Translations under genes and position numbers: made by a program
NCBI RefSeq assembly: GCF_000203815.1
Contig: NW_004457729.1
Coordinates: 674 to 64,673 of the forward strand
Reading direction: 5' to 3'
DNA: 64,000 nt
From: Cavenderia fasciculata
Lineage: Eukaryota; Evosea; Eumycetozoa; Acytosteliales; Cavenderiaceae
The notes under the pieces: generated by a model
Seen by the model: the letters and a program-made list of their open reading frames with translations, nothing else
Told to the model about the DNA's origin: nothing
Databases searched by the model: none
Shown: positions 49,708-61,865 of the stretch, piece after piece
How the letters are laid out: each line of letters starts with the position of its first letter
How positions within the stretch are numbered: the stretch's first letter is position 1

Positions 49708-50387
49708 AAACAAAAAAGAAGAAGGAATTCTTATTGGAGAATATATTTTATTTTTATTTTTATTTCCAAAAATTTTTTGACACGTCACAAAATTATAAAT
49801 ATTTTAGGAATCTTTTTGGGTACAACAAAAAATTGTGAGTAAATGAATTGGTGGATGAAATTGTCCCTTTTTGTTGGTTACTTGATGACGAAATGACTTT
49901 TACGAGTTTGAACAATAAAAAAAAAACAAAATCAATATATACCCTATTATACATACTATTGGTTCAATAAAAGTTTCAACCTCTAGTTTTCAATGGCTTG
50001 CTTTTGTTTTCTGGTATAGAAATTTAGAAATTCTAAAACACCCACCACAATGAAAAAGACAAATATTATTTTTATTTTTTTATTTTAAACTTTTAATATC
50101 TTTAGAGAGAGACATTTATAATTATTTAAAGTCCTATCTTTTATTCTTAATTTAAGTTTTTGTACCATATATCAACAACATTAGCACTAGCATTTTTAAA
50201 AATTATTTATTACCCTTTTTTTGAGATTTTAGAAAACCCATTTCTAAAGTCTAAATTGTTAAACAAACATTATTTTTTAATATTCTCCATCATTGATTTA
50301 TTTCCATCCTTTAGGATTAATTTCTTTTTGTAATATTAATCAATAAATAACAAAATATATTTATTTTGTTTTTTTAATTTTTAAAAA
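49708..50387. other. Intergenic region between fignl1 and the GATA gene, no gene seen
   Basis: About 680 bp of AT-rich DNA. A short inverted motif TTTTGACACGTCACAAAA lies near 49776. No coding or RNA gene is recognisable; the second half probably includes the long promoter of the GATA-factor gene. Confidence 0.5.
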
Positions 50388-52698
50388 ATGATACAACAAG
50401 CAATCTTTGATCAACAACAACATTGTAATGATAAAAAGTCAGAAGCACAAATATCTATAGAAAATCCATGTCAAGCACTCATTCCTTCCTCTTTTCTCAA
50501 CCCAAACAATGACACTGAAAACAATCTTCTAAATAAGGATTTTTTACTTTTTTCACATGAAAATGACTGTGATACTATTTTACAAGGAGTAGACAACCAT
50601 GAAGTTCATTCTTTTATCAGTCCACCTATCAACGACAATACTTCACCAATAAGTCCAGATTCAACCATTTTTATAAGCAACGATTCAAACCCAAGTTATA
50701 GTTATGATTTTATTACATCACCTCCAGCTACAACAACAACAACTACAACAACTTCTTCTACTTCTTTAAATCTAACAGGAGACTCACCAATAAATAACTT
50801 TGAATCTTTATCGTCATCGTCACCACCATCCTCAATAACCAACAACAATGATATCGATGACAAAAATTCCACAAATCAAACTAAACGGTCGAGTAATGCA
50901 ACTCCACTAAAAAGAGTAAGTAGTATTAAAAAAAGATTAATAAACAACAGTTATCATTAACATCTTTTTAAAAGAAAAAAACTCATAGAAGACGTAGTAG
51001 CAATATGAACAAAGATAGCCTCATATGTTTTAAATGTCAAACTAAAACTACACCTGAATGGAGAAAAGGACCAGAAGGACCTGCAACGTATGTATTAATT
51101 AATTAATTTATTTATTTATTTATTTATTAATTTATTCATTTATTAATTTATTAATTTATTCTTTTATTAGGTTATGTAATGCCTGTGGATTATCCTATGC
51201 AAAGAAACTAAAAATTGAAGCAAATAGGAAAAAAAATCAACTCTGTATTAGCCAATTCTACAGTACCTCACAGTGTATTGAATAACAGTATATCAAGTAC
51301 AATAGCTGCATCAATGATGGCCGTAGTACCAAACAACAATGCTATGATGGTAGATCAAACTTCAGCATCTGCCCCACCTTCTCTGGCGTCATCCACTTTA
51401 CATCATATTGGAGAGTCTTCTTCTTCTTCTGATTCCAAGTCGATAGAGTTTAATAATTCACTTTCATTGGGTGATACATTGTTTTGTCAACAACAAATGC
51501 AACCATTTTCCTCCTCTACAAACTCTTTGAATATCTCACCAACACCCCTTATGGCCGATGACTCACCAATCCATATAGACACATCTCCAACAACCAGTAC
51601 GATCGTGAATTCTTCCCCTCCATCAAATAATACTGCCTCCTCTAATACACCTACCACCGAAACCAAAGCCAAGAAATCAAAGACTACAAAATCACATACT
51701 TTTCACCAGTACACTCATTCTGGTTCAGCCAACGGTGGTGCCATCAAGAAAATGCCAAAGGCCAAACAACCAAAGGTTTCCAAATCAAAATTGAAGCAAC
51801 AACAACTTGCCATGATGAATAGCTATTCAACAAAGAACAACAAGGCAGCAGTCCAACCGAGCTAGATAGAAACCCTAGTCCTACTGCTCTGGCATCGATG
51901 AGTCTTGTATCACCAAATATTCAAAATACATTGTCACACAAAGATAGTGAGGGTGTCGTCCCCTCTGCAATGTCTGATTATTTCCCAAATATAACAAATG
52001 CTGCCATTGCTGCCGCTGTTGCATCTCAACAACAAAAACAAAATATTAATAATAACACTAATAATAATAATAATAATAATCACAACAATAATAACAACCC
52101 TCCTCATCAACATCAACAGACCATTCAACAACAAATTGAACAGTCCCAACTTCAACACCAACAACAAATTAGTCCAAACACAACCACGATCAATACCAAC
52201 AATACAATTAACAATTCACCACCAAACCAAATAATGACCAATGACTGTAATACTATAACAACAAATAATAACGTTTCAATTCAACAGCAAGGAATATCAC
52301 CAACAACTATAATGGACCATAGTATCGCTCTTGTTGGTATATCTGGAAACGACATGATATACTCTACCCTTCTTCAACCAGATTCCAGAGCCATTGCTTC
52401 AACACCAATCGACAATAGTATGGATGTTCAATACAATAGCTTGGATATTCCTCCAACTACAATCAATGTAGAGATGGGACAACAAACAAAACAATCCTTC
52501 CCTTCTTCGTCGTTCCAACTAGTGCAAACCATTCCAACGACAAATAGTGCAGAGGAAACAACAGTTCCAACATTGGTTCAGGATCCCGCTTTTATGAGCT
52601 TAACCAATCCAGATCCAAATTTCTATTCTCTATTGCCTTCGCTCGTTGAAGGAGAATCCAATATTGAATTTGGTCATCTTCAAATACCAAACTTTTAA
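50388..52698 (+). CDS. GATA zinc finger transcription factor (two apparent frameshifts)
   Basis: Three exons (50388-50915, 50975-51087, 51171-52698). The finger is CFKCQTKTTPEWRKGPEGPA, then TLCNACGLSYAKKLK: a C-x2-C-x18-C-x2-C GATA type split by the second intron, with a basic tail. The rest is Asn/Gln/Ser/Thr-rich. After the finger the frame shifts at an A8 run (51229-51236): removing one A opens the long frame beginning INSVLANSTVPHSVLNNSIS. A second, opposite shift is needed near 51857 to enter the last frame, which runs to the C-terminus QIPNF. The two shifts cancel, giving 723 codons including the stop. I favour sequencing errors, but a shorter protein or a decaying gene is possible. 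Confidence 0.8.
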
Positions 52699-52784
52699 AC
52701 CCAAAATGAAATAAAATAAAATAAAAAATCACCATCGAATAGTACTATTAAATCACAATTAATCGATCGATCGTTTTATTAATT

Positions 52785-54648
52785 TTATTGATTAGTAGTG
52801 GTAGTGGTAGTGGTAGAGGTATCCATTGGAGTTGATGATGATTTATCTTCCTCTGGAGCCTTTATGGCCTTGTAAAGACACATATAAGCCATGTGCCATT
52901 CTCCACCACCTTGGAGCTTCTTGATCTCTTCGTCATTGACCTCATAGACTGTTGTATCATCGAATTTGAGCCACTTGTTATCGTCTTTTTTCACCCATGC
53001 CACATAATGGCCAGAGTCGGCAAATCTACCTTGATGGGTAAGAACTGCTTTTAATTCAAATTTGCCAGTCGAGTTTTTAGAGGCATCTTCGTCGGCAGTA
53101 ATATCAAAGATTTCTTCTTCTTTGGTTTCTTTCTTTTGTTTGCCTCCTTGTTCTTGTCCATCAAAAGTCTTTCTCTTTCTTTCCAATGATGCATTGAATT
53201 CATCGTCTAATCTCTTTCTGCCAATTGAAAGGTTATCCTTTAAATCTTGTGAACAGAAATCGAAAATATCCAAAGTAAAAGGGAATTGAACTTGCTACAA
53301 AAATCAATATAAATAATAAATATAACCATTAGCTAATATATTTATAGTTTGTCCTTTTTGTTTACTTACTCTAATAATTTTAGTTTTAACACCAGTAACA
53401 CCTCCTTGATCATTTGGTTTCTTTACACCTTGTTTCCAATTGAATCTAACAAATTGGACCATAAGATATGGTGGTAGATGGTTGAGTGTGGTCTTTTTAG
53501 TATAGACAGCTTCCTTGTTTAGAGATGGAGATTTTTTGGTGATATCTTCCTCTAATCCTCTCTTGATACCTTCGAAAAGATAAGATGTTTCTGTTCCAAT
53601 ATTGCATGGAAGTTTGAGAAGAGTTTCAGATCTCGAGGTTGATTCTTCACTTGGGTTTTCTTTACACTGGTAGGTATCTGTTACACCAATGCCAAATAAT
53701 TTACCAATAAATGATTTCTCAACTGCTTGTGTTGGATTGGTTGACTTGTCGTTGGCGTTGATTGGGAATTCATTGGCATAGGCAGACAATAACTGTGACC
53801 AAGCTTCATCGGCATCTTGTTGCATATATGCCCCCTCCTTTATTTCACCAAATTGTGGGAACAGTGCTCTAAATAGCTAAAAAGAAAATGGGTAAGATGG
53901 TGATGATTAGTCATCATCGTTCACTTTGCGAAACATACATTCAAAAAGGTACTTGATCCAACTGGTTCACCAGTAGTTTTAGATAGTTCATTAAATATAC
54001 CTTGTGATGCCTTTACCAATGCCGAGTATTGAGTTCCTGTTGGTTTGTATCTTTTTTAAAAAAAAAAAAAAAGAAAAAAATTAATGATTGTTTGATCATC
54101 ACCATGATTTAATCTAAATTTAATTTAATACCATACTTTTTAATGATTGACATTAATTCTGGACAAGCTTTCATGCATTGTAAAGTAGCATTGAGATAAC
54201 AAGTATTTCCGAGGTTATAAAGACCAGATGGCATATTATGAATCAATGCATCGGCTTGTTGTTGTGGAAGATCTTCAACAAATGTAATCTTTTGTTTTGG
54301 TTGTGGAAGTTCCTCTGCCGATCCAACCATCATCAATACCTTTCCTTCTACCAAATCTAAATCTTTCCAACTGGCATCGTCTTTAAGGATACCACCTTTA
54401 AATCCCATAACTATTAATAACAAATAATAATAAGAAAAAAGTGTTAAAGATCTTGTGAGATATAAATAAAGAGAGAGAGAGAGACAGATAGAGGTTATGA
54501 ATTGATATCAGAGATAGTTACTTTTTTGTCTGTCAGTTGGAACATGAGAGAGAGAGTAAAGTTTACTCTTGAATTCTAGTACAGACTCGGAAGGGTCAAC
54601 ATCTACATCATACTTTTCCTTTGTCCACTTTACTACTACCTTTACCAT
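52785..54648 (-). CDS. usp14: USP14/Ubp6 proteasome-associated deubiquitinase
   Basis: Five exons (54648-54522, 54410-54137, 54050-53939, 53876-53370, 53294-52785), 509 residues. An N-terminal ubiquitin-like domain (MVKVVVKWTKEKYDVDVDPS, DRQKIMGFKGGILKDDASWK) binds the proteasome. The catalytic domain has the Cys box GLYNLGNTCYLNATLQCMK, the Asp/Gln region MQQDADEAWSQLL, and the His box AVLTHQGRFADSGHYVAWVK with FDDTTVYEV. It removes ubiquitin chains from substrates docked on the 26S proteasome. Convergent with the GATA gene, 86 bp apart. Confidence 0.95.
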
Positions 54649-54893
54649 CTTGTTGTGAGTTGTATTTCTTTTGCTTTTTTAGAGAGAGAGAGAGATGACT
54701 AAATATATATATATAGTATGTAACACACAACTACTGTATCTGTTGTTCGAATGAGTGGGTTTTAATTTTAATTTAATTTATGAGAGGGTGAAGTGATGGT
54801 TGAAAAAAAAAAACAAATAAAATTTAATGACTTTTTAAAAATTATTAATATTAATATTATTTATTTTAATAAAGAGTAATAAAGGAGAAGAAA

Positions 54894-55480
54894 ATGACAA
54901 GTAACCAACAACAACAACAACAACAACAACAAGAAGAAGAAGAAATTACAACTATCAAGCCGACATCAAATCATACAGCAACTAGTATGTACGACCATAA
55001 TAATAGTTAGTGACTCTGATCAGAGTTAAAAATGAAATTTCGACTAATTATCCATCATCAATCAACTCTTTTAGTGATTTTACTTCATGGAATGTTAGAG
55101 GTAACTAGTGCTTGGGAAGATCCTTTGAAAGAGATATTAAAACATTCACCTCATGTAAAAGTTATAATGCCTCAAGCGTATGTATATGAATATTCAAGAG
55201 AGTTTTGATTGATTGGTTGATGAAACCCTCTAACCAATTTGACGCTTCTCCCACTATTTATGATTTCAATTTTTTCGTTTTAGTCCAGTTATCCCATTGA
55301 CTATAAATAATAAAGCACCGGGTACTGCATGGTTTGATGTAGAAGCATTTAAACCTGGTATGAAGGAAGATACCGAAAGAATAGTTGCCAGACATAAAAT
55401 GATGGAAAATATTATTCAAAAGGAAATTGATAGTGGAATTCCTCCTGAAAGAATAATGTTGGCTGGTTGTACGTTTTAGA

Positions 55481-55513
<33 letters not shown>

Positions 55514-55922
55514 CGTTGTTGTTGTTGTTGTTGTTAAAACCCTATTATTAATATTAATATTCAATTCAATTATCTTATATTTTTTAGTTTCAATGGGAGC
55601 AGCTGTTGTATTGTACACAATGGTTAGTATGAAAGTAAAACTAGCTGGTTGTTTAACAATTGGAGGATTCTTTCCTGTAGTATCACTATTTGGTTATCAA
55701 AAGAAAGAATGTATTTCAATACCTATAAGAATGTTGCATGGTGATGCAGATACTGTGGTCGTACCAAAACTGGGTAATGTTTTAAATGTTGTACTCAAAC
55801 AAAAGTTTGGTTTTGGTGTTGCTGAATTCATTTTGGTGCCTGGTTTGGGTCATCAATATGTTCATCCTATGGTATATGAACAATTTTCAGATTTCCTTGT
55901 TAAATATTTACCATCAATATAA
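54894..55922 (+). CDS. Acyl-protein thioesterase/carboxylesterase-like hydrolase
   Basis: Four exons (54894-54984, 55075-55177, 55284-55468, 55588-55922), 237 residues. After a poly-Gln/Glu leader the alpha/beta-hydrolase fold appears: TMILLHGMLEVTSAW (oxyanion strand), PGTAWFDVEAF, nucleophile GFSMGAAVVLYTM across the last intron, the acid in MLHGDADTVVV and the His in PGLGHQYVHP. The layout and length are those of acyl-protein thioesterases and small carboxylesterases, which release S-acyl groups from proteins or lipids in the cytosol. The substrate cannot be read from sequence. The leader length and the Asn/Gln run are lineage noise. Confidence 0.85.
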
Positions 55923-56003
55923 AAATAACAACAAAGAATCAACCAAACAACCAACCAACCAACCAACCCTTCTTGCTTTTGTTCTTTTTCTCAAATTGTG
56001 ATG

Positions 56004-56293
56004 TTATTTATTTACTATTTTGATAGCAATATGTACAGCACCTTGAACTCTAGTAAATAAAATTTCTTTCATTGAATCTCCTTCTATCTTGTAATCTATT
56101 CTTTCTGAAAAATTAACTGCCAACATATGATCTTCTTCTCTAAATGATAATTGATCAGTTATTGATGAAATTGAGGTTGGTGTTGCGACTGATACTGATG
56201 CTGCTGCTGCTGTTGGTGTTGGTGTTGATTCAACTATTGTATCTTGTTGGTTACAAGTAGGTAATATTGTTTTAGTAGTATCTTTGCTATTAA

Positions 56294-56363
<70 letters not shown>

Positions 56364-57499
56364 GGGTGAAGTTGATAACATCCTATTGGCACCCAAACTA
56401 ACGGATAATAAATTATTTCCACTTGTATTATTAATTACATTATTTCCTTTTGAATTCATTTCTTTTGGTGATGTTGATATTGTTAAATTATTATTATTAT
56501 TATTATTATTAGATATATTTTTAGTATTGGTGTCAAGTTGTTGATGATGTAATTTTAATTGTTGTTGTTGTTGTTGTAATTGATATTGTATTTGTAGAGA
56601 GAATTGTAATATAGAGTACTTGTAGAATGCTTCTACTAGAATGGTAGTAATTTCAATCTTTCTACCACTGATAAGAACATAATCATATTCTCCTTGAACG
56701 TGAATGACAATAAAGTTATCTTCCAATGTACTCTTAGAGATTGAAGAACATGATGCAATAGCAATACGTCCTTTAAGTTTGTAATCTGATGGTGTTACAT
56801 TGTAGATGGCACGATCCGTTATAAATATGATTCTCTCTTGCATCTTGGTTCCTTTGTTCACTTTGATGAGGACCTCCGAGAATAGAATACCATTGTCACC
56901 CTAACGAGATATTAGTTTGAGTATAGATACATTGTTAGAGAGCGATAAAAAGTCACCAAGAAACACTTTTGATATACTAGAGTTTCTACGTTTCTTTTTA
57001 CCCATAAACTTGCATCTTCTTGTTTAGTGGTTTGAACGATTAGTTCAACATCATAATTTGGTCGTATATGGTAATTGTTTGATGTTGTCGATGATGATGA
57101 TGATGATGAAGAGGAGGAAGAGGAGTTGTTGTATTGTTGGTTTGAAGAATCAACTATAGATGAAAACATCATTAAAACAGATGGTGATCCATCTATCATG
57201 TTACATCCACCTCCTCCTCCTCCTGGTGGTGATCCTATTGCATTATCTTTTCTACTATTGTTCATTTCGTTGTTGGTTGTAGTGTGTTGTTGAAAAGATG
57301 ATCTATTTCCAAGTGCAATAGCTAGCGTAGTAGTAGTAGTAGTGGGTGATGGATTGTCTCGATTATTATTATTATTAATATTATTGTTGTTGTTGTTGTT
57401 GTTGGAGGTTTGTTGTTCAATCTTTATAGGAACAGAACTTTTTCTTTTGATTACTATAGCTTCTGTATGTATAGGTTCTTTAGCTAAAAGATTGACATA

Positions 57500-57545
<46 letters not shown>

Positions 57546-57583
57546 TGATGGAGGCGGGCATCTTCTTCTTGGGATGCCATCAT
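56004..57583 (-). CDS. Stand-alone myosin TH1-like domain protein
   Basis: Two exons (57583-57002, 56900-56004), 492 residues. The first 190 residues are Asn/Ser/Thr low complexity. From residue ~190 the sequence SLWGDNGILFSEVLIKVNKG, then QERIIFITDRAIYNVTPSDY, GRIAIASCSSISKS and YDYVLISGRKIEI follow the TH1 (lipid-binding, PH-like) tail of class I myosins. A ~160-residue Asn/Gln/Thr insert then interrupts the domain before a C-terminal part, NFSERIDYKIEGDSMKEILF. No motor, IQ motif or SH3 is present. I infer membrane binding. The ATG chosen starts MMASQEED, the first in-frame Met after the upstream gene's stop. Confidence 0.62.
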
Positions 57584-57733
57584 CTTATTTCTCCCTTTTA
57601 AAAGTACTCGCTGCTGCCCCAACAATAAACTAATATCTTCAGCTTTTACAAAGATCTTTGCAAGATGCACCACCTTTTTGAAATTTCACAAAGTAAAAAA
57701 TACTTTTATTTATTTTATTTATTTTTTTATTAT

Positions 57734-58283
57734 TTATTTAGTTGATCTATTATTCTCCAAGTTATCGATTCTTTTAATAATCAAATCCATTTTCCTGTCT
57801 AGTGAGTCCATTTTTGTTTCAAGTGAATCAAATTTTAAAAGTAACAATTCTATGTAATCTTGTGGTTTGGGAAAACAATCCTCTTGTTCATCATCACTAC
57901 CGTCATCTTGCACCTTTTCATCACCAAAACTATCTTCATCAAGACTTTTTTCTTCTTGCTGTCTGGTAATCAAATCTTTCAAAATACATGTCCTTTCCAA
58001 GATCTCTTTTAGATTAAATGTAACTGTTAGTTTTGGTATTTTTTGTGCATCTATTGCTTCTATTCTCTCAAAGTAGACTTCTGAATTTGATTTAAAAATC
58101 ATTTCAAGATGTTCCTTTAATTGACCCTTTGGTAAAAGTCCATGTTTGTATGCCAATGTTAGATTATTAATATGATTTTGTACTTGTTGTTGTAGTTGTT
58201 GTTGTTCTGTAATGGGTTGTTGTTGTTGTTGTTGAGGTTGTTGTTTTAGTGGCAGGTTTTTAGTTGTTGGTGGTGTTGGTAAA

Positions 58284-58318
<35 letters not shown>

Positions 58319-58919
58319 AGAAGAAGAAGAAGAAGAAGAAGAAGAAGAAGAAGAAGAAGAAGATGGAATTGGTGACAATGAAGATTGTTTGGCCATCAAA
58401 GCCATTATGGCCATGAGACCTCTTCCTTCATCACTATTTAGTAATGGTTGTTGATTAGTGTTGTTGGGTGATTTCGATGGTTTTCCATAGATTTGAAGAA
58501 AGTAGATATCATTTCTTTCTCGATTTAATAGTGAACAAAACTACAGCAGTAGGAAATAAAATTAATCATCATTCATTCATTGAAGATCATTCATCTATCT
58601 AATTCATCATACCTTGAAAGAAATTGAATTTGATTGAAGCAAGTTACATTTCAAAGATACAATACTAACATTTTGATTCAAATGTTTAGAGTTTATAACA
58701 GTACCTCTTTGAGAGCCAACGTATTCATTTGTTGTTGGTTGTTGTTTATATAATTCAACTATGCGAGAATATGAAATAACCAATATGTGATGAATATCGA
58801 CAAAGATATCAAACTGAAAGCTTAAAGTACATGGATCAGTACAATTCAATTTGTTTTCTAGTTGAATGATTGGTTCTATTATTGTTGTTGTTGAGGTGTT
58901 ACTATTATTATTATTATTA

Positions 58920-58977
<58 letters not shown>

Positions 58978-59116
58978 GATTATTATTATGTAATAATATA
59001 TTTATATAATCATCATCGTATTGATCTGCTGATAATGAGGGAGGGGAGTCATCAAGGTTGAGATATGATGATCGCGTATTTAGATTGCCTTTTGTGATTG
59101 ACCAATTTGAGTTCAT
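57734..59116 (-). CDS. Orphan protein, possibly PAAT (C10orf88)-like
   Basis: Two exons (59116-58613, 58540-57734), 436 residues. The N-terminal half holds a beta-rich segment: DPCTLSFQFDIFVDIHHILV, SYSRIVELYKQQPTTNEYVG and NVSIVSLKCNLLQSNSISFK, continuing into FCSLLNRERNDIYFLQIYGK. The layout, an SxxRIVELY strand followed by EYVGSQRGT, reminds me of the animal PAAT/C10orf88 family, but this is weak memory. Long Ser and Gln runs follow, then a C-terminal amphipathic helix with repeated Met/Leu-Asp (LETKMDSLDRKMDLIIKRID), likely oligomerising. No signal or membrane segment. Confidence 0.6.
58281..58362. repeat. (GAA)n microsatellite encoding poly-Ser
   Basis: Nearly pure AAG/GAA triplets on the plus strand, read as TCT/TCC serine codons in the orphan gene on the minus strand. 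Confidence 0.9.
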
Positions 59117-59302
59117 AATAATGATGTTAACTTTATTCTTTCTTGAAAGTTTTCAACCTTCAAAGCTCATGACTCATCAATTAATTTATTTATATTATAT
59201 TAATTTAATTTACGAGTAAACCAAAATTGTTCATTTTGTAACTTTTGGTTCTCTATTATTATTATTACCTCTATCTGTATATATCTATATAATTCAGAGA
59301 TA
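59117..59302. promoter_or_regulatory. Divergent promoter region
   Basis: 186 bp separate the start codons of the minus-strand orphan and the plus-strand tail-anchored protein. It contains T-rich stretches, a TTAATTTA repeat near 59180-59210 and a TATATATCTATATAA block 10 bp before the plus-strand ATG. Confidence 0.4.
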
Positions 59303-61824
59303 ATGGGAAAAATGAGAAGTTTAATATCATCAGCTGTATCGTGCTCAGATGATCAAGATACTTATTACAACGACAATAGTTGCGATTTGGGACAATCAAA
59401 ACAACTAAACGCCACCAACATTGTAACTGATAATGAAATTTATTCTTATAATTCAACTCCTCATAATTCTTTTAAAGGTAATACATTCTAACTACAAGTC
59501 AATCCAACAACAACAACAATAATACTAACGATTTTACATTCATTCCTTTTAGATTCTGACAATGGGCAAATTAAACTATCTTTAAAAGATTGGACAGAAC
59601 TGGTAAAAGAAAAAGATTATATTGATCTAAAGTATCCCTATTCAATTGGTAGCGCTCATTATGTTGGTGTTTCTCAATCTCTATTGGTTGAACTTCAATG
59701 TACCTATGATATCTTGGTTTTTAATTGTGATACCAAAGTACCACTTTTGCCTGCCTCTATGGCATTGACTCAGTCTCATATCAAATTCTCTAGTTCTCCT
59801 GTTGATACACCAACCGAAACTGATGATTCAAGTTGTATGGCTGCCGAAGAAGGTGCACTTAAATTCTTTCCAAACCAAACAGGTCGATACATTGTCACTT
59901 TGGTTGTCCTTTCAAATTATTTGTCAAACAAGAGAAATGGCTTTGGTTTCTCTACACCAATCTCAACCTCTAATCAAATATCCATTACCGTTCCACGTCA
60001 AGTACAAATTAAAGTAGATCCTTCGGCCAATCACCAAGAAGAAATCACAACAGATCCCACATCATCAAATAGATCAACCATTTCCTCTTCTCGTTTTCCT
60101 CCAACCTCTTATATTAAAGTTCAATGGACAGAATTGGAACATGACTTGACTCTTGGTAGTCCTACACCAACACCAGTAGGTGATAGCTTACCGAGCGCAG
60201 CACAAACATTTGCTTCCCTCCTCTCTAAAGGATCAGTTCCAAACAAAGCAACCGTTCAACAATACAGTTTATGCACTGTTGGTGAAGGTGTTGTACTATT
60301 CAAAAATAGTATCAAATACACTCTGGTTAGTGGAAGTTTATCTACTTTTGAGATTATAGTTGGTAATGCACTCAATATTCAATCAGTAGATGGTTTGGAT
60401 ATTAAAAAATGGGAAGCATATCCTGTTGTACCAGATTCAAGCAGTGAATCCAACACCAAGGTGACAGATCATTTGGTAAAGGTGTCTTTAAACTCTCCAG
60501 TTGAATCGACCTACACCCTCTCTATCGTGTCAGAGATTATCATGAACGGAACAAGTGACAATATCGTTATTCCAAGTGTAAGATGTAGAGGAAAAGAAAT
60601 TAGTAGAGAAATTGGATTCCTTGTTGTAGAGTCTACTGCCAACGTTCAAGTTGATCAAGTGTCTAGGGAATCACTCACAAGAATTGACAAAACCGAGGTA
60701 CCTTCTTCCCTTCTCAAACAAACTACAGGACCTATCCTCTTGTCTTATAAATTCTTGGATCCCAATTATAAAATTGGTCTAAACATTACAAAACATACAG
60801 ATCTTCAAGGTAAGTAGAGAATATTTATTTAATTTATTTATTAATTTAATTTATTTATTAATTTAATATATTTATTTTTAGTACTGGTATCAGTAATTGA
60901 AAGTGCACATTTTATTTCTACATTATCATCTGAGGGTTCACTTTTAAAGAAATTAGTATTTTTAGTTAGAAACACTCAACAACAATACATTAGAATTAAA
61001 ATCCCTCATCAATTTGAAATTTGGTCAACAAGTATGTAAACAAAAAATAGAGTTCTAAAAGTGATTGAAGAGTTGTCTAATATTTTATTTTTATTTTTTT
61101 AGTTGTTGCCAATAATGCAGTTAAACCTGCTCTAGATGAAACTGGTACAGTAATGATCCCATTAAACAAATCAACTGGATTAGAAAAAGGTATTCAGAAT
61201 ACATTTACAGTAGAATTGGTATACAAACACAAAGAGGATGTGAAATTGTCGAAAAATGGTGGTAATCTTAGAATCACCTTCCCAGTTGTAGATATTCCAA
61301 TTAGCAACCTCTATGTTTCTTTGTATCTACCAAGCAACTATTATTATGGTGACACCACAAAGAGTAATATTAAAGAGGTGTCCCATTTCACTAGAGCCCC
61401 ACCAAAAGGGCTCTCTCTAGCTCGTGGACGTGTTGCTCAAGGCATGCCTCCACCACAATCTCAACTCGCCAATGTAAATCATTTTGATAAAAATGATGAT
61501 GATGGAGATGGAGAGGATTTGGCAGGTGGACAAGACAATGATAATACCGCTGGATTAAAACCTGTAATTGTCAACATTCCAACAACTGGAACCCAAATCA
61601 AACTTCACCAACTATTGGTCCTATCAAAGGAGATTGAAATCACTTGTAAATACAACAGCCACAGTAAAGTTGGAAAATGGCTCTTGGATCAATTACAAGC
61701 ACTCTTGTGGAGATTTTCAGATTTCATGCCACCTACTCGTTACATTAGGTTCTCGGTTATAATTCTCTTTATTGCAATGTTTGTTAAATTCAGTTGGTTT
61801 ATTATTCAAAAAATAATAAATTAA
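59303..61824 (+). CDS. Large tail-anchored membrane protein, function unknown
   Basis: Four exons (59303-59477, 59553-60809, 60882-61031, 61103-61824), 767 residues. There is no signal peptide. Most of the chain is beta-rich, with EGALKFFPNQTGRYIVTLVV early on and, near residues 480-590, KKLVFLVRNTQQQYIRIKIP, FEIWSTIVANNAVKPA and TVMIPLNKSTG then FTVELVYKH. That last pattern (RN-x-QQ-hydrophobic, W-S-x-x-V, VKPA, IPL, VELVY) resembles a segment I recall from large uncharacterised bacterial and eukaryotic proteins. An acidic linker follows, then a single C-terminal hydrophobic segment (RFSVIILFIAMFVKFSWFII) a few residues from the end, i.e. a tail anchor with the bulk in the cytosol. No function can be assigned. 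Confidence 0.75.
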
Positions 61825-61865
61825 AAATACTAGTTCATTTTAAATAATTTTAATACTTTTTCATT

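Noticed and set aside
56996-57010. Exact match to the dictyostelid ncRNA upstream element (TTACCCATAA)
   Set aside because: It lies across the codons for SLW and the splice donor of the TH1-like gene, and no structured RNA follows at the expected distance.
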